Source of the DNA: Theobroma cacao
Taxonomy: Eukaryota > Streptophyta > Magnoliopsida > Malvales > Malvaceae
DNA: 64,000 bases
Assembly: GCF_000208745.1 (NCBI RefSeq)
Contig: NC_030851.1
Coordinates: 26,422,217 to 26,486,216 of the forward strand
Direction of reading: 5' to 3'
The position numbers and the translations under genes were made by a program. Shown here piece after piece: positions 35,101 through 46,330 of the stretch. Below the pieces are notes generated by a model. That model made no database searches, was not told the DNA's origin, and was given only the letters and a program-made list of their open reading frames with translations. The first letter of the stretch is position 1, and every line of letters begins with the position of its first letter.

Positions 35101-35730
35101 TCAAGCCCATCCTTAGAGTAGATCAATAGAGAATTCGAGTTCTTGATCCGGAGGTAGTCCCGGTAATTCATCCGAAAACACATCAGAGAACTCATTTACT
35201 ATTGGGACATCCTCTAACTTAGGTTACCCCTTTGATGTATCAATCACACATGCTAAATAAGTCGGATACACTTTCTGCACTAGTTTCAAAGCTTTGATAA
35301 CCGAGATTACACAGGATGGTAATACTCGATGTTCCCTTTCAAATAAAACTTCTACTCCTTCAGAACTCTGAAGCACAACTTCCTTCTTGAAACAATTTAC
35401 ATTCATTCGATGTGTAGTCAACCAATCCATACCTAATATCAAATCAAAATCTCAGATTTCTAAGGGAATTAAGTTAGCCCTGAATTCTTCCTCACCAACT
35501 TTTATTCCACTATCTCTATAACAGGTGTTTCTAACCAACTGCTCTCCTAGAGAGGTATGAACTACAATTTCCTCCTCTAAAAGTGACAGGTTTCTATCAG
35601 AAAAGGATGCGAATGTCATGCTCACATAAGATCTATCCGAATTAGAATCAATTAAGACATAAGCATCTCTGTCAAATACAAACATGGTACTTGTCACTAC
35701 ACTTGGTTAGACTCGTGCCTCTTCCTCTCC
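35101..35730 (-). pseudogene. Gypsy D protease and start of reverse transcriptase
   Basis: An aspartic protease lies at 35697-35452 (FVFDRDAYVLIDSNSDRSYV; active-site D present but the usual D-[ST]-G is DSN). The frame continues at 35442-35224 (MILGMDWLTTHRMNV, the conserved ILGMDWL block). The RT entrance follows near 35215-35110 (IVNEFSDVFSDELPGLPPDQ). Beyond that RT is lost. The frames are separated by stops. Protease would mature the element polyproteins. Confidence 0.8.
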
Positions 35731-35928
35731 CGACTGATCTAGCGAGAGGTGGAAGTCCACTTCGAGGAGGCATAATAATTTATAAGAAAAACCAGAACGA
35801 GTTTAGACAACTTCAGGTTCTATATGTAGACGTATGCATTCGACTTAATCTAACCTAACTTGGGGGTCACACTGACACTGTAGTTTTTAAAATAACTTTA
35901 AAACCAAAAGCTCTGATACCAATAGAAA
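35731..35928 (-). other. Gypsy D leader with primer-binding site
   Basis: The minus strand beside the LTR reads TTTCTATTGGTATCAGAGCT (PBS at about 35909-35922, initiator tRNA-Met type). Only about 200 bp separate it from protease, so gag has been deleted. Confidence 0.75.
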
Positions 35929-36998
35929 TGTTACGACCCGGTACTCCCTTCGAACCCGTGACATCCGTCGCGATGTCTTCATAGACATTCATGACCCAAA
36001 ATGTCAACCGAAACCTCGCAAGGCTCTCACATCAGTTTTACATCTCCCCTGTGAGCAATAGTTACTAAATATCATGTTTTAAGGGAATATAAACTATTTT
36101 TAAATCAAAACAAACAAAAAAATAATTTTTGCCACACAAGGGTATTTTGGTCATTTTACCTAAAAATTTTGAACTACGGTAAAAATATAATATACAAGTA
36201 ATAAGCATCCATTTCATGTATAAAAATAAGTTTCGTTGTCTAATTCATCAATTTAAAGTGAAATTATAGCTATTCAAATTAAATAAAATATTCCATTTTC
36301 TTATAAAACAATATTTATAGAACTCTGCGTAAATAATTTTTGTAGCATAAAAGCAAAATAAATTCATACATACAGTGGCACATGCAGCCAGGTATACAAA
36401 ATATTCTACAATGACATGTGGGCCCTCAAAATAAACATACATGTACAAGACTATAGACCTGCGATTTCTAAGAGTGCAAACCTAAAAGCAAACACTCGAC
36501 ATAATCAGTGGTCTACAGACTGCCTTGAGCCTCAAATGGGTGAAAAGAAAGGGTGAGTTTTTTTATAAACCCAGTGAGTAAGCAAATTTTATCTAAAACA
36601 TCTAAAGCTGAGTAAATGGAGACAATTTAAAACATCTCATCATAATATGATTCATAACATTAAATCTCATTTCAACCAATGTAAAAAAATTTCATTTCAT
36701 CAAAATCAACAAGGCTTATTATTCTCTTACAACTTGGCTCGTGCCAAAAACTTGCACTCGGTGACACCTTGCACTGGGGCATCCAACCGAGTCTGCCAAG
36801 GCTGTTAAAACAACATATACATATAAAACAAGCTTTTACGTTTAAAACACAGCCGGTCCTTGGCATTGGCCGAGTTTCACCTTCACGTGGTGGTTCGGCG
36901 TTAAGTGAACTCTAACGTTACCTTAAGAGATACCCTCCGCGCCTCTCGTACTAAGGTAAAATATAACGGGGTTTACCGTGCCCCTCTCATGGGCCGGT
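35929..36998 (-). mobile_element. Gypsy D 5' LTR, partial
   Basis: It begins TGTTACGACCC next to the PBS. It matches 11883 onward and, in reverse, 4412 backwards to about 3330 (the 'ggtccttggcattggccgag' block at 36845-36865 compared with the 'gaactcggccaacgcc' block at 3450). It stops at 36998 within the block that elsewhere reads 'ggctggtccacagaacc'. Confidence 0.78.
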
Positions 36999-38107
36999 TG
37001 TCACGACCCAATTTCCCTGGCCATGACCGGCGCATGAGCTCAATGAGCATAGCTCACTAAGCCCAAGCAAGCCTATCAATTTACCTTTGCTTAACAAATT
37101 TATCATATCATACATACACACACACTTTTTCCTGGGTGTGAACATAGCCAAAACACAATGGCATTATCGATAATAATATACATGCACTATACCAGTCATG
37201 TATTTAGCAATTTACATTGCATACACATATTCACATTGTTAGATTGTATTCACAATACAAAAGGACCCATGACTTCCAGCGGAGACATTTACAATAAAAG
37301 AGATTACTATCGAATGCCAAACACATACCCAAAAAATGCACTACGGGGACTCCTCGATCTAGGGTCCAACAGTCACCTGATCTGAAAACATGAATTTTTA
37401 TAAAACGTGAGTACAATACTCAGTGAGTGAACAAGAAGGGAACAAGCATACCATAAGGAATGTTTATCGAAATCATGATGCATTCATTTTCTCAAAACCA
37501 TGCAATTGTTTTAGCTCCTTTAAACCCCTCATGTAAACCCCACATGAGTAAATCACTTTACAAAAATCCATGCTCAACTATGGTACCAAAGAAATGGGAA
37601 ATATGGCAAAAACCCACAAGTTAGCAAAATGGACAGAAAGTTTCTCGCTGTAGCGAACTTCATTCTCGCTGCAGCGAGAACCAGAACATCAAGGAAAAAG
37701 TCTCATTTTTCCCTTAAAACAAGTCATCCTGCTAAAATAACAATAGCAACATGTAACACATGTAAACTTCCAAATTTCAACAAAACAAATGCTTACATAT
37801 TTGCATTTACAACCATATACCCATCATCAACATGCACACCATCCCATCATCATCATCATGCACATCATCCCATCATCATCATCTCATATGCAACGGCTTA
37901 TGCTATTGTCACTAGGGGGTGGGAGATCACGAAGCATCCCCCCCTTCACTCGGCAAGAGGTGCACTTCACTCCGGATCACGAAGCAACGGAGCAGTCCCT
38001 TCCCTCATCCTCCAAGCTCTTGGGTGGAGAGTCATACTTCGCCACAGATCATACCTATCAAAGCACTCATAGGGTGGAAGATCACGAAGCATCCAGCCCT
38101 ATAAGCT

Positions 38108-38479
38108 ATGGAGGCAACAACGGCTTATGTGCACTCCCACTCACACATAGCCGGGTCAGCAACGGCTTATATGCACTCCTACTCGCACATAGTCGGGTCA
38201 GCAACGGCTTATGTGCACTCCTACTCGCACATAGCCGGGTCCAAATCAACATGCAAAGAAGCATCCAATGCATATCATGCATTTTATCATATTGTGATAA
38301 CACATAAACCATTGTATAGCACATTTTCACAATATAAAATCATTTTACTAAAAGCTTGTTCCCAAGGTACATTTTCTAAGACAAGTTGGATAGAATCTTT
38401 CATATTCCCCAAAACAAGTTTGAAATGCAAGTCCACTCACCGGTATCGAAAATCCAGATTCCGGGTGCACTCGGACTAA
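38108..38479 (+). other. Antisense ORF over the alpha-LTR repeat (123 codons)
   Basis: The frame reads three 14-residue repeats (ATAYVHSHSHIAGS type) and then YKEA-like, NAYHAFYHIVITH, KACSQGTFSK, parallel to 22914-23342. It lies opposite to the LTR's sense strand. No known domain. Confidence 0.3.
38119..38245. repeat. 42-bp tandem repeat in alpha LTR, three copies
   Basis: AACGGCTTAT begins at 38119, 38161 and 38203, exactly 42 bp apart. A single extra AACGGCTTATG lies at about 37893, separated by roughly 220 bp of unrelated sequence. Confidence 0.88.
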
Positions 38480-39655
38480 TAGCCCTCAGGCGCAATTCCT
38501 TTGCCTTTTCCGGACGTCTCACCACCTTGACAAATAACAAAGTCAAGGAATTTACTATATTGTCCCTAAATTGATATAAATTAATTTAAATTACTAATGC
38601 TTGATATGTAAATGCAAAAATATGTCTGATTACCGCTTAATCACGGTATCGATTAAATTCGACCGATCACCCGATTAATCGACGATTGTGTCCAAATCAC
38701 CTCCAAATTAATTCATTTCTCCTCTAATACCTTAATTTACCACATACATTTAAATAAAGCCAAATTCAGCATTAGAACCCTCACAGTTCCTTATAGAAAA
38801 ATTTGGTCATTTGGTGCACTAGCATCGAATTTTTTCTCTACATAACCGTTTCACCTTAATTCATCATTTTTCATGCCATTTTCCTTGAAATAAAAACAAT
38901 CCCCCATTGATATTCAGCCCTCATGGTTCGGCCAACAAGGAACCCTAGAGAAATTGAATATTTCTTTTGTGTTTTTGTTCATAACCATGCTTAACTATCC
39001 CTAAACACTAACATAGTCTAAAATCAAATTATTCCAACAACAATTCCTCTTCCATACCCATTTTTCAGAATTGAATTCATCATGATAACTCAATATTCAA
39101 CCATGGAAATCAAGAACAAAAGCATGGGTAAGCTAGGTATCAAGGAGAATTAAAGAAATTTTAACTTACCTAGCTTGTTTCCTTGATTTCTTCACTTTTT
39201 CTTTGAATTTCCACCTAGGTTTTCTTGTTTTTCCTTTTGTTCTTCCTTTTTTCTTGTTGCTGGATGCCTAGGCCGAATATGGTGAGGGAATTGGGGATTT
39301 AATGGGCTGATTTCTATAGAAAATAATAAAATAATCAAGCATGCCATGTGTCACATGCTTATTGGCCCAATTTTTAACTTTTTGACTTTTTCTTCTTAAT
39401 TTTCCACCACAAATATTCTGGTATTTATCCAATCCTACCACAATTAAAATCCCTTGGTCTTGACAAGTGCTGGGGTGAAAAATTTACCGATTTGCCCCTG
39501 GGGTGAAAAAATTACTATTTTGCCCTTTTACTCCGAAATGTACCGGAATCTCATTATTTCTACTTTTCAACCTAAAATAACACTAATATTGATCAATATT
39601 AACCAAATGGGGCAAAAAAAACTCGTTTTTTAATCGAGCTTGACAGGGTCTCACA

Positions 39656-40034
39656 ATTTTTCCTTTGAGTTTCAAGGGAGGGTGATTTGGCTGGCTGATC
39701 AACTTCTTGTGGGGAGTCCTCAGTTTGCAGAACAAGACTGGCAAACTTGTAGGTAGAGCCTTCAGCTTGAGTACCAGAACTTGCAAACTTTTTTACTGGT
39801 TCTGCTGAACCTTTAGCACCTTATTGTGCAGGTGCAGTGCTAGATATGGCTGAACTGTCTACAGCCACAGGTTCAGATGCCATTTTTCCTTCTCTTTCAG
39901 CTTGTTTTTCAACTCAGTGATTTTATCTTCCATTTTCTATAGCTTCACTCTTTGGTCAGTCAGCTTACCATCGATCCTCATAAGCAAATTAAAAATCATC
40001 TCATTCGAAAATCTAGAATGAGCTTCTTCAGGTT
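39656..40034 (-). pseudogene. Copia B extra ORF, C-terminal part, truncated
   Basis: The minus strand from 40034 continues the frame after the LINE: a coiled-coil region (about 39990-39890, parallel to 8300-8220), then a tail parallel to 8140-7970 with the QPAK-, SPKP-like region. It is cut at 39656 by the alpha LTR, so the basic end seen in copia A at 7899-7588 is lost. Confidence 0.65.
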
Positions 40035-41714
40035 TTTTTTTATGCTGGAAATTCACGCAGGGCCTAGCTATCCTGTAAAATTTTATTAATTACGTAATAA
40101 AAAGTACAAAGAAGGGGGACATAAATCGTACCTCCAAGTTACATGATCATAAGAAAGATTCGGAGAAACACCTGGAGTAAGGAAATCCATTTTATGTGCA
40201 TAACTTTTGATGCTACGATAACATAGATATCCTTTACTATTACATTGAGACAACATACTAAGAAAAAATTTAAAGCAGAAAATGTAAATAAGATAAGCAC
40301 CTAGAATGGAGTGTTTCATTTTATGACCATATTTTTTACTGTCGTTATAAAATTGAAACACATCCATATTACAAAATTCTATGTGGATATCATAACAAGG
40401 AAAATAAATTAGGAGTACTAATCCTTTACAATCCTTTACAATCCTTTAAAACAAACATAAGGTAAACTAACTTTATCTAACCTAAGGATACTTATGAGCC
40501 GACCTTTTGCTTGTGAGAATACTTGTAGAATCTGGTGCGTATGCCTCTAATTTATGAGATGATCTGCTGCCTGGTTCCCCTCTCTATGAATGTACGAAAT
40601 CCGAAACGAGATACCACTCAAGGATTTACGGATGGAAGCAAGCAAATACCGAGTCCTAGAGGATCCCTAATGGTCCTCATTTATCATGTGTACCACTACT
40701 TTTGCATCCATTTCTATCCAAAGTCTAGAAACATTATGCTCAATGCACAAAAGTAGACCTCTATGAACTGCCATTAACTCTGCCTGTAATGAATCACATA
40801 GTCCAAAATTTTTTAGAATATCCAAAGATCATGGTACTTGTATGGTCTCGAAGAAGTCCTCTTCCCGTAGCATTCTGATGATTATGCTTGGAACTACCAT
40901 CAACATTCAACTGAAACTCACCTGCTGATGGTTAATGCCAAGAGAATATTTTTAGGGGATATGGGACTATTTGCTAAAATATTATACCCCATGCTTGAGC
41001 AATCTGTAGATTTCCCCTCCATTGCCATCGGTGGAATTGCCTCCCATGAAATAATTGGTGGATGAGTTTAAGTATTCTCCACACCACTCTGTTAGGATAC
41101 ATACCAAGGTCTTTATGCTTCGCATCATTCCTTTCAACCCATAAGAACCCAAAAATGAATAGAGGCATTATCGTGTGTATGTGTCCTTTTTTTGTATAAT
41201 CACCAAAGTACAACCATGCCCATATGATTTGATAAACAGTCTGGGGACGAGCAATGTTGATTTGGAAAAATTTCACAAAATAATTCCAAACCTGTGTAGC
41301 TATTGGGCATTCCCACATGACATGTAAGAGAGACTCCTTAGAGTTACAGTGTTGGCATTTGGAAGCTAATTGGAATCCCTTGGTTTTCAATCGTGAATCA
41401 ACTAGGATCCAATCTTGTAATAACCTCCATAGAAAGAAGGAAGTTGAAAGAGGAATACATTTATGCCAAATTAAATTGAATATAGGATTTACCGAGTGTC
41501 ATTGTCGAGCTATCTCCCAAGCAGATTTAGTAGTGAATTGGCCATTCGAGGTAGGTACCTAATATGCCCTATCATCACTGGGTGAATCGATCAAAATTTT
41601 TAAGATTTTTGCCACAACATATCCAGCAACACATCATTCAACTTGCCCACATCCCATTTGCCATTATCATAAAAGTAGTGGACTCTTGTCGTAGATGATG
41701 CCCATGATCGGAAG
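40035..41714 (-). mobile_element. 5'-truncated LINE (non-LTR) fragment
   Basis: It is bounded by a perfect 15-bp duplication GAGCTTCTTCAGGTT (40020-40034 and 41715-41729), as expected for target-primed insertion. The left boundary has a run of T (poly-A tail on the minus strand), so the 3' end is on the left and the 5' truncation on the right. It encodes only the end of a plant L1-type ORF2. Copia A 8349-8366 shows the empty site. Confidence 0.85.
40800..41560 (-). pseudogene. LINE ORF2 end: zinc-binding RVT domain and RNase H start
   Basis: Upstream parts (41560-41390) carry AYWVPTSNGQFTTKSAWEIA-like text in broken frames. The frame 41390-40974 has the zf-RVT signature: CQHCNSKESLLHVMWECPIATQVW, then FIFGFLWVERNDAKHK. 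Next comes an RNase H start (LNVDGSS, GRGLLRDH, about 40910-40840), then stops. This is the normal C-terminal order of plant L1 ORF2. Confidence 0.78.
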
Positions 41715-42788
41715 GAGCTTCTTCAGGTTGAGCAGGTAGATTGTGATATTTTCTTGGGCTAGTTTTGGAGGCTTTGATAAACTTCTCTGCATCGAGCATA
41801 TACCCCATCTTAATTAAGCTACCGTAATAAATGGCTTGGTCTCGGGTTTTGACCAAGTCCATATCATACCTTTTAGCCCATATTCCATTCTTCTGCACTA
41901 GAGATGTAATCACATTCACATATGGCAGATTGACCTTATCAAGTCTGCAGGCACTTTTCATTTTCTCAATCATAAATCTCCCCATATTTAAAGACACTCC
42001 ATTAAAAGCATGCCCCATCAGCCAAAGATCCTGCAAGCTGATGTAGCTAAAACTTCCACTCTTCCCTTGAATATTTGTAACAATAAAGTAATGCAGTATC
42101 CTAATCTGTGGATTGATTATCATTCTAAATTACTTTTAGAGGAGTATTTTTCTTTTCTTCCAGTGATGATCTCCCACAATGAGGACGGATCATATTTTTC
42201 TTGAAGTTCAAATTCACCTATTTCACCCTCTATTTCCAGCAGATTCCCTAAGTCTTTAGCAATTACAATAAACTCTTTTCCATTCAAATAGACATTCAGC
42301 CCATCTTCTACATAGTCATCAGATTCTGCTAATTCTTTTTCTTTTAGAGCAATGCCAGAGTAAAATTCCTTAACCAGACTTGGACTATATGACCTATTCT
42401 TAAAGGTGTTGTAACCTTTAAGTTTAAGTTCATCAAAGTACTCAAATAGACTGGTCTGGATTTCTACATTTTCCTTAAAACTCTTCCAATCAATGAACTT
42501 TCCGCAAGAGATTGGTGCATTTTCTATATTCTTGAATTGATACTCATGCAGCTTATTTCTAAATTTCAAAAAAGAAGAGGAACTAATACCTTTCTGGAGT
42601 GAGGGTTCTGTATCTTTCTTCTTGTGCATTTTCTACTTGTTTTCCCTCAGCTTCTCGGCTATTTCCTTCATTGAGGCAAGCACAATTTTTTGTTTCTTCT
42701 TTTGAATTTTTGTTCCAGTTTCTTCTTCCATTGGCCTTTTTCCTTTCTTCTTCTTTGATACTTCTTTACTTTAAGAAGTTCTGGCCAT
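41715..42788 (-). pseudogene. Copia B extra ORF (putative plant transposon protein), N-terminal part
   Basis: The start at 42788 (MARTS, then a stop) leads to a basic stretch (SKKKKGKRPMEEE) and then frame 42629-42120 with ISCGKFIDWKSF, SYSPSLVKEFYSG, LNVYLNG, YDPSSLWEIITG. One stop separates it from frame 42123-41715 (LQDLWLMGHAFNGVSLNMG, KRYDMDLVKTRDQAI). Residues after PAQPEEAPS in the apparent ORF come from the LINE. Conservation with copia A across the whole domain shows it was a real protein of this family. Confidence 0.72.
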
Positions 42789-43182
42789 TTTGGTTTTGGA
42801 AATTTTTGAAGGTCGTAGTCAATTTTAGAGGAAACTAGAAAGATTTAGGTTTCTGTTTTTAGAGCAACGGGTTGAAGAGGAGAGGGAAGAAGAGGTTGGC
42901 AACAGTTATTGCTCAGAAAACTTCTCATTTTCCAAAAAAACTGCCCTACTCTTATTTCTTCATATTTTCAAATCTCCCTCTAAACTTTTGATTATTTACC
43001 TTTGGTAGCTCTGCTCTATTTTTCTTTACACTCGGTAAATTAAATTTTTACCACAATTTACTCCTATTTATTTAAACTCAATGAGTTTCATTATTTAAGA
43101 ATATTAGACCACTTTCAGTTGACTAAGAATTTCTTAGTCGACTAAATGCATTTTGTTTTCATTGTGAGAGCCAAAGATTTTC
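42789..43182 (-). promoter_or_regulatory. Spacer between pol and extra ORF, with paired motif
   Basis: About 390 bp, matching 19440-19829. TTCAGTTGACTAA (43114-43126) and TTAGTCGACTAA (43134-43145) form a near inverted repeat around AGAATTTC. They are about 330-350 bp upstream of the extra ORF. An internal promoter is possible but not shown. Confidence 0.5.
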
Positions 43183-45295
43183 TTATAATTCCTTCACATT
43201 AACCATCCCCAAATTTCTTCTAATCTCACAAAATCTATCTTCACTCAATAGTTTGGTAAAAACATCTACTAATTGATGTAGAATATTCACAAAATCTATT
43301 TTAATATCGTTTTTCACTACATGGTCTCTAATAAAATGGTGTCTAACTTCAATATGCTTTGTCCTAGAATGTTGCACAAGATTTTTTGATATATTGATTG
43401 CACTTGTGTTATTATAGCATATTGGTACACTGTGCATAATTATTCCATAGTCTTTTAATTGTTGCTTGATCCAAAGGATTTGTGCACAGCAACTACCTAA
43501 TGAAATATATTCAGCCTCTACTGTTGATAGTGCTACTAAGTTTTGCTTCTTGCTTGAACAAGACACAAGCATCCTTCCTAAAAATTAGCATGTTCCACTA
43601 GTGCTTTTCTTATTAGTTTTACTGTCAGCAAAGTCAGCATCTGAATATCCAACTAAGTTAAAAGTTGATTTTCTAGAGTACAATATTCCTAGTTCTTGAG
43701 TGTCTACGAGGTATCTAAAAACTCTCTTAACAGCAGTTAGGTGTGATTCCTTAGGTTGTGACTAAAATCTAGCACATAAGCACACACAAAACTGAATATT
43801 TGGTCTACTTGCTATTAAGTAAAGAAGATAGCGGATCATACCTCTATAGAGCTTTTCATCTACATTTTTACTTTTTTCATCTAAATCGAGTTTGGTGGAT
43901 GGACTCATTGGTGTGGAAATTGATTTCAATTTCAGCACATCAAATTTCTTAAGCATATCATGAGTATATCTTTCTTGATTGATGAAGATTCCTTCCTCAC
44001 TTTGCTTAATTTGAAGACCATGGAAGTGCTTCAACTCTCCCATCATGCTCATCTCAAATTCACCTTGCATTTCCTTTGCAAAGTTCTTACACAAAGCTTC
44101 ATTAGTTGCACTGAATATAATATCATCCACATATATTTGTACAAAAATTAAATCATTTAGATATCTCTTAATGAACAATGTAGTATCAATGTTACCTCTA
44201 TCATATCCATTTTCAACTAGAAATTTTGAAAGCCTTTCATACCAAGCTCTAGGAGCTTGTTTCAATCCATACAATCCTTTGTGAAGCTTAAAAACATGAT
44301 CAGACTTTTCAAAATCTTCAAAACTAGGTGGTTGTTCTATAAAAACTTCTTCTTGAATTAGTCCATTGAAGAATGCACTTTTTACATCCATTTAGTACAA
44401 CTTAAAATTCATGAAGCATGCAAAAGCTAGCAGCAACCTTACATCAAACCTTATGGCAGCAACTTTATAATCTATTCCTTCTTCTTGGTTGTATCCTTTT
44501 GCTACCAGCCTAGCTTTGTTCCTAACTACATTTCCTTGCTCATCTATTTTATTTCTAAATACCCATTTAGTACCAACAATTGGATGATTTGAAGGTCTAG
44601 GCACCAATGACCATACTTGATTCCTAGTGAATTGATCAAGTTCTTCTTGCATGGCCATTATCCAACTTTCCTCCTTTTCAGCTTATTCAAAGTTTTTAGG
44701 TTCAATTTGAGATATAAAGGCTGAAAGCTCACAAGTTTCTCTAGTTGCTTTCCTAGTTCTAACTCCTTGTGAAATGTCACCTATTATTTGGTCTTGTGGG
44801 TGATCTCTTACAAATCTCTAACTCCTTGGTAGATCATCATGCTAATTTTCTGCTCTTTGCAGATTTTCTAGAATTGGAGTTTCATTTTCTCTTCTAGATG
44901 AGCTTTCCTCATTATTTTTATTGTTTTTTAAGCTCAATTCCTCCATTGTTTTTCTAGAATTTCTATATCATCATCATCATCGTCATGAACTTCTTTTTGT
45001 AAAGTGTTTGACTTATCAAAAACTACATGGACTGACTCTTCAACGGTTAAAGTCCTTTTGTTAAAAACTCTATTGGCCTGTGAGTTTAATGCATATCCTA
45101 AAAATATTGCTTCATCACTCTTTGCATCAAACTTCCCTAGGGGTTGTTTTCCATTGTTCAATACAAAGCATTTACAGCCAAAACTCCTAAGGTGAGAAAC
45201 ATTTGGTTTCCTACCTTTGTAAAGTTCATATGGAGTTTTTGAAATCAAGGGTCTTATTGAGACTCTATTAAGAATATAGGTTGTTGTATTTACTT
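43183..45295 (-). pseudogene. Copia B pol: integrase end, reverse transcriptase and RNase H
   Basis: 45295-44934 holds the integrase C-terminus (PLISKTPYELYKGRKP, FGCKCFVL, FLGYALNSQ). 44658-44392 and 44391-43762 are the RT in two frames split by a stop: MAMQEELDQF, GTKWVFRNK; then MDVKSAFFNG, GLYGLKQAPRAWYERL and catalytic QIYVDDIIFS. 43572-43183 is the RNase H end (STVEAEYISLGSCCAQ, YNNTSAINISKN; the usual CDN is changed to YNN). Bases 43761-43573 are the damaged link. It is closely similar to copia A. Confidence 0.87.
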
Positions 45296-46330
45296 CTAAG
45301 CCCACAGATATTTAGGTAGGTTGTTCTCACATAACATGGTCCTAGCCATTTCTTTTAATGTTCTGTTTTTCCTCTCTACAACTCCATTTTGCTGGAGTGT
45401 TCTAGGTGTAGAAAAATTGTGATCCAACCTCTTTTCATTGCAAAGTTTTTCAAACTCATCATTCTCAAATTCTCCTCCATGGTCACTTCTTATGCTGACT
45501 ATGGCTAGTCCTTTTTCATTTTCTACTTTCTTAGAATAACTTAAGAATGCTTGTAGAGCATCATTCTTACGAGTAGAGAAGTATACCCAAGTATATCTAG
45601 AATAGTCATCAACTATTACAAAACCATAAGATTTACCTTTTAAGCTAGTTGTGCTTATTGGACCAAATAGATCAATGTGCAACAATTCAAGAGGTCTTGA
45701 TGTTGACACTATTTTCTTAGTCTTAAAGGATGTTCTAACTTGTTTTCCTAGTTGGCAAGCATCACATATCCTATCTTTTTCAAATTTCAATTCCGACGGT
45801 CCAGCAACAGGATTTTTCTTTATTAATTTAGACATTGTATGCATGCTCACATGTCCTAATCTCCTATGCCATAACCAGCTATCATTTTTAGCATTTACAA
45901 CAAAACAAACTTCATTATTCACATCAAGGTCTTCAAGAAAAATTACATACATACTGTTCAACCTTTTTCTTACAAATGAGATTTTATTTGTGCTCATATT
46001 AATCACTTCACATTTAGTTGAATCAAAGCATACTTTAAATCCTTTATCACATAATTGGCTAATACTTAGAAGATTATGCTTTAAACCTTTAACTAGCAAC
46101 ACATGACTAGTTTAAGGTTGAGGACTCTTACCAACTGTACCTATACCATGGATTTTGCCTTTTGAATAATCTCCAAAGGATACGGTTCCTCCCTTTCTCT
46201 TTTCCAATTGAGAAAACAGCTCTCCATGTCCTGTCATGTGTCGTGAACAACCATTATCCAAGTACCAAGGTTGTTTCTTCCCAAGTTGAGCTTTTGAACA
46301 TGTCTCTTTTAAGTTCAGCTCAACTTACAA
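45296..46330 (-). pseudogene. Copia B protease and integrase
   Basis: The protease motif WYLDNGCSRHMTG lies near 46240-46272, with DNG as in copia A. One stop falls before frame 46102-45296 (268 codons), which holds GAG-pre-integrase (LLVKGLKHNLLSISQLCDKG, SWLWHRRLGHVSM), zinc ligands (ICDACQLGKQ) and the integrase core with D (LLHIDLFGPI), D (IRSDHGGEFEN) and E (NGVVERKN). Its end (PKYLWA) lines up with the copia A site interrupted by the alpha LTR. This is the best preserved integrase in the window. Confidence 0.87.

Larger units (their letters stand above)
31335..36998 (-). mobile_element. Gypsy D: decayed Tekay/Del-like chromovirus with beta LTRs
   Basis: On the minus strand the order is 5' LTR part (36998-35929), PBS, leader, protease, start of reverse transcriptase, unrecognised 1.9 kb, integrase with chromodomain-like end, polypurine tract, 3' LTR part (31784-31335). 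Protease before RT before integrase is the gypsy order. Gag and most of RT/RNase H are missing. Both LTRs are truncated on their outer sides. It gives the beta LTR family its identity. Confidence 0.78.
36999..39655 (-). mobile_element. Alpha-like LTR with mismatched flanks (2657 bp)
   Basis: It starts TGTCACGACCC and ends GGGTCTCACA, like other alpha LTRs. The first half (to about 38440) matches 15284-16830, including the 42-bp array. The second half (38450-39645) does not match the other alpha copies at all. The left flank (CCGGT) belongs to the gypsy D LTR and the right flank (ATTTT) to copia B, with no target-site duplication. This suggests a recombinant LTR formed with loss of intervening DNA. 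The segment near 37830-37920 also has CATCATC-rich runs. Confidence 0.75.

Noticed and set aside
41638..41714. Final residues of the copia B extra-ORF frame
   Set aside because: Translated from the LINE insertion beyond the 15-bp target-site duplication.
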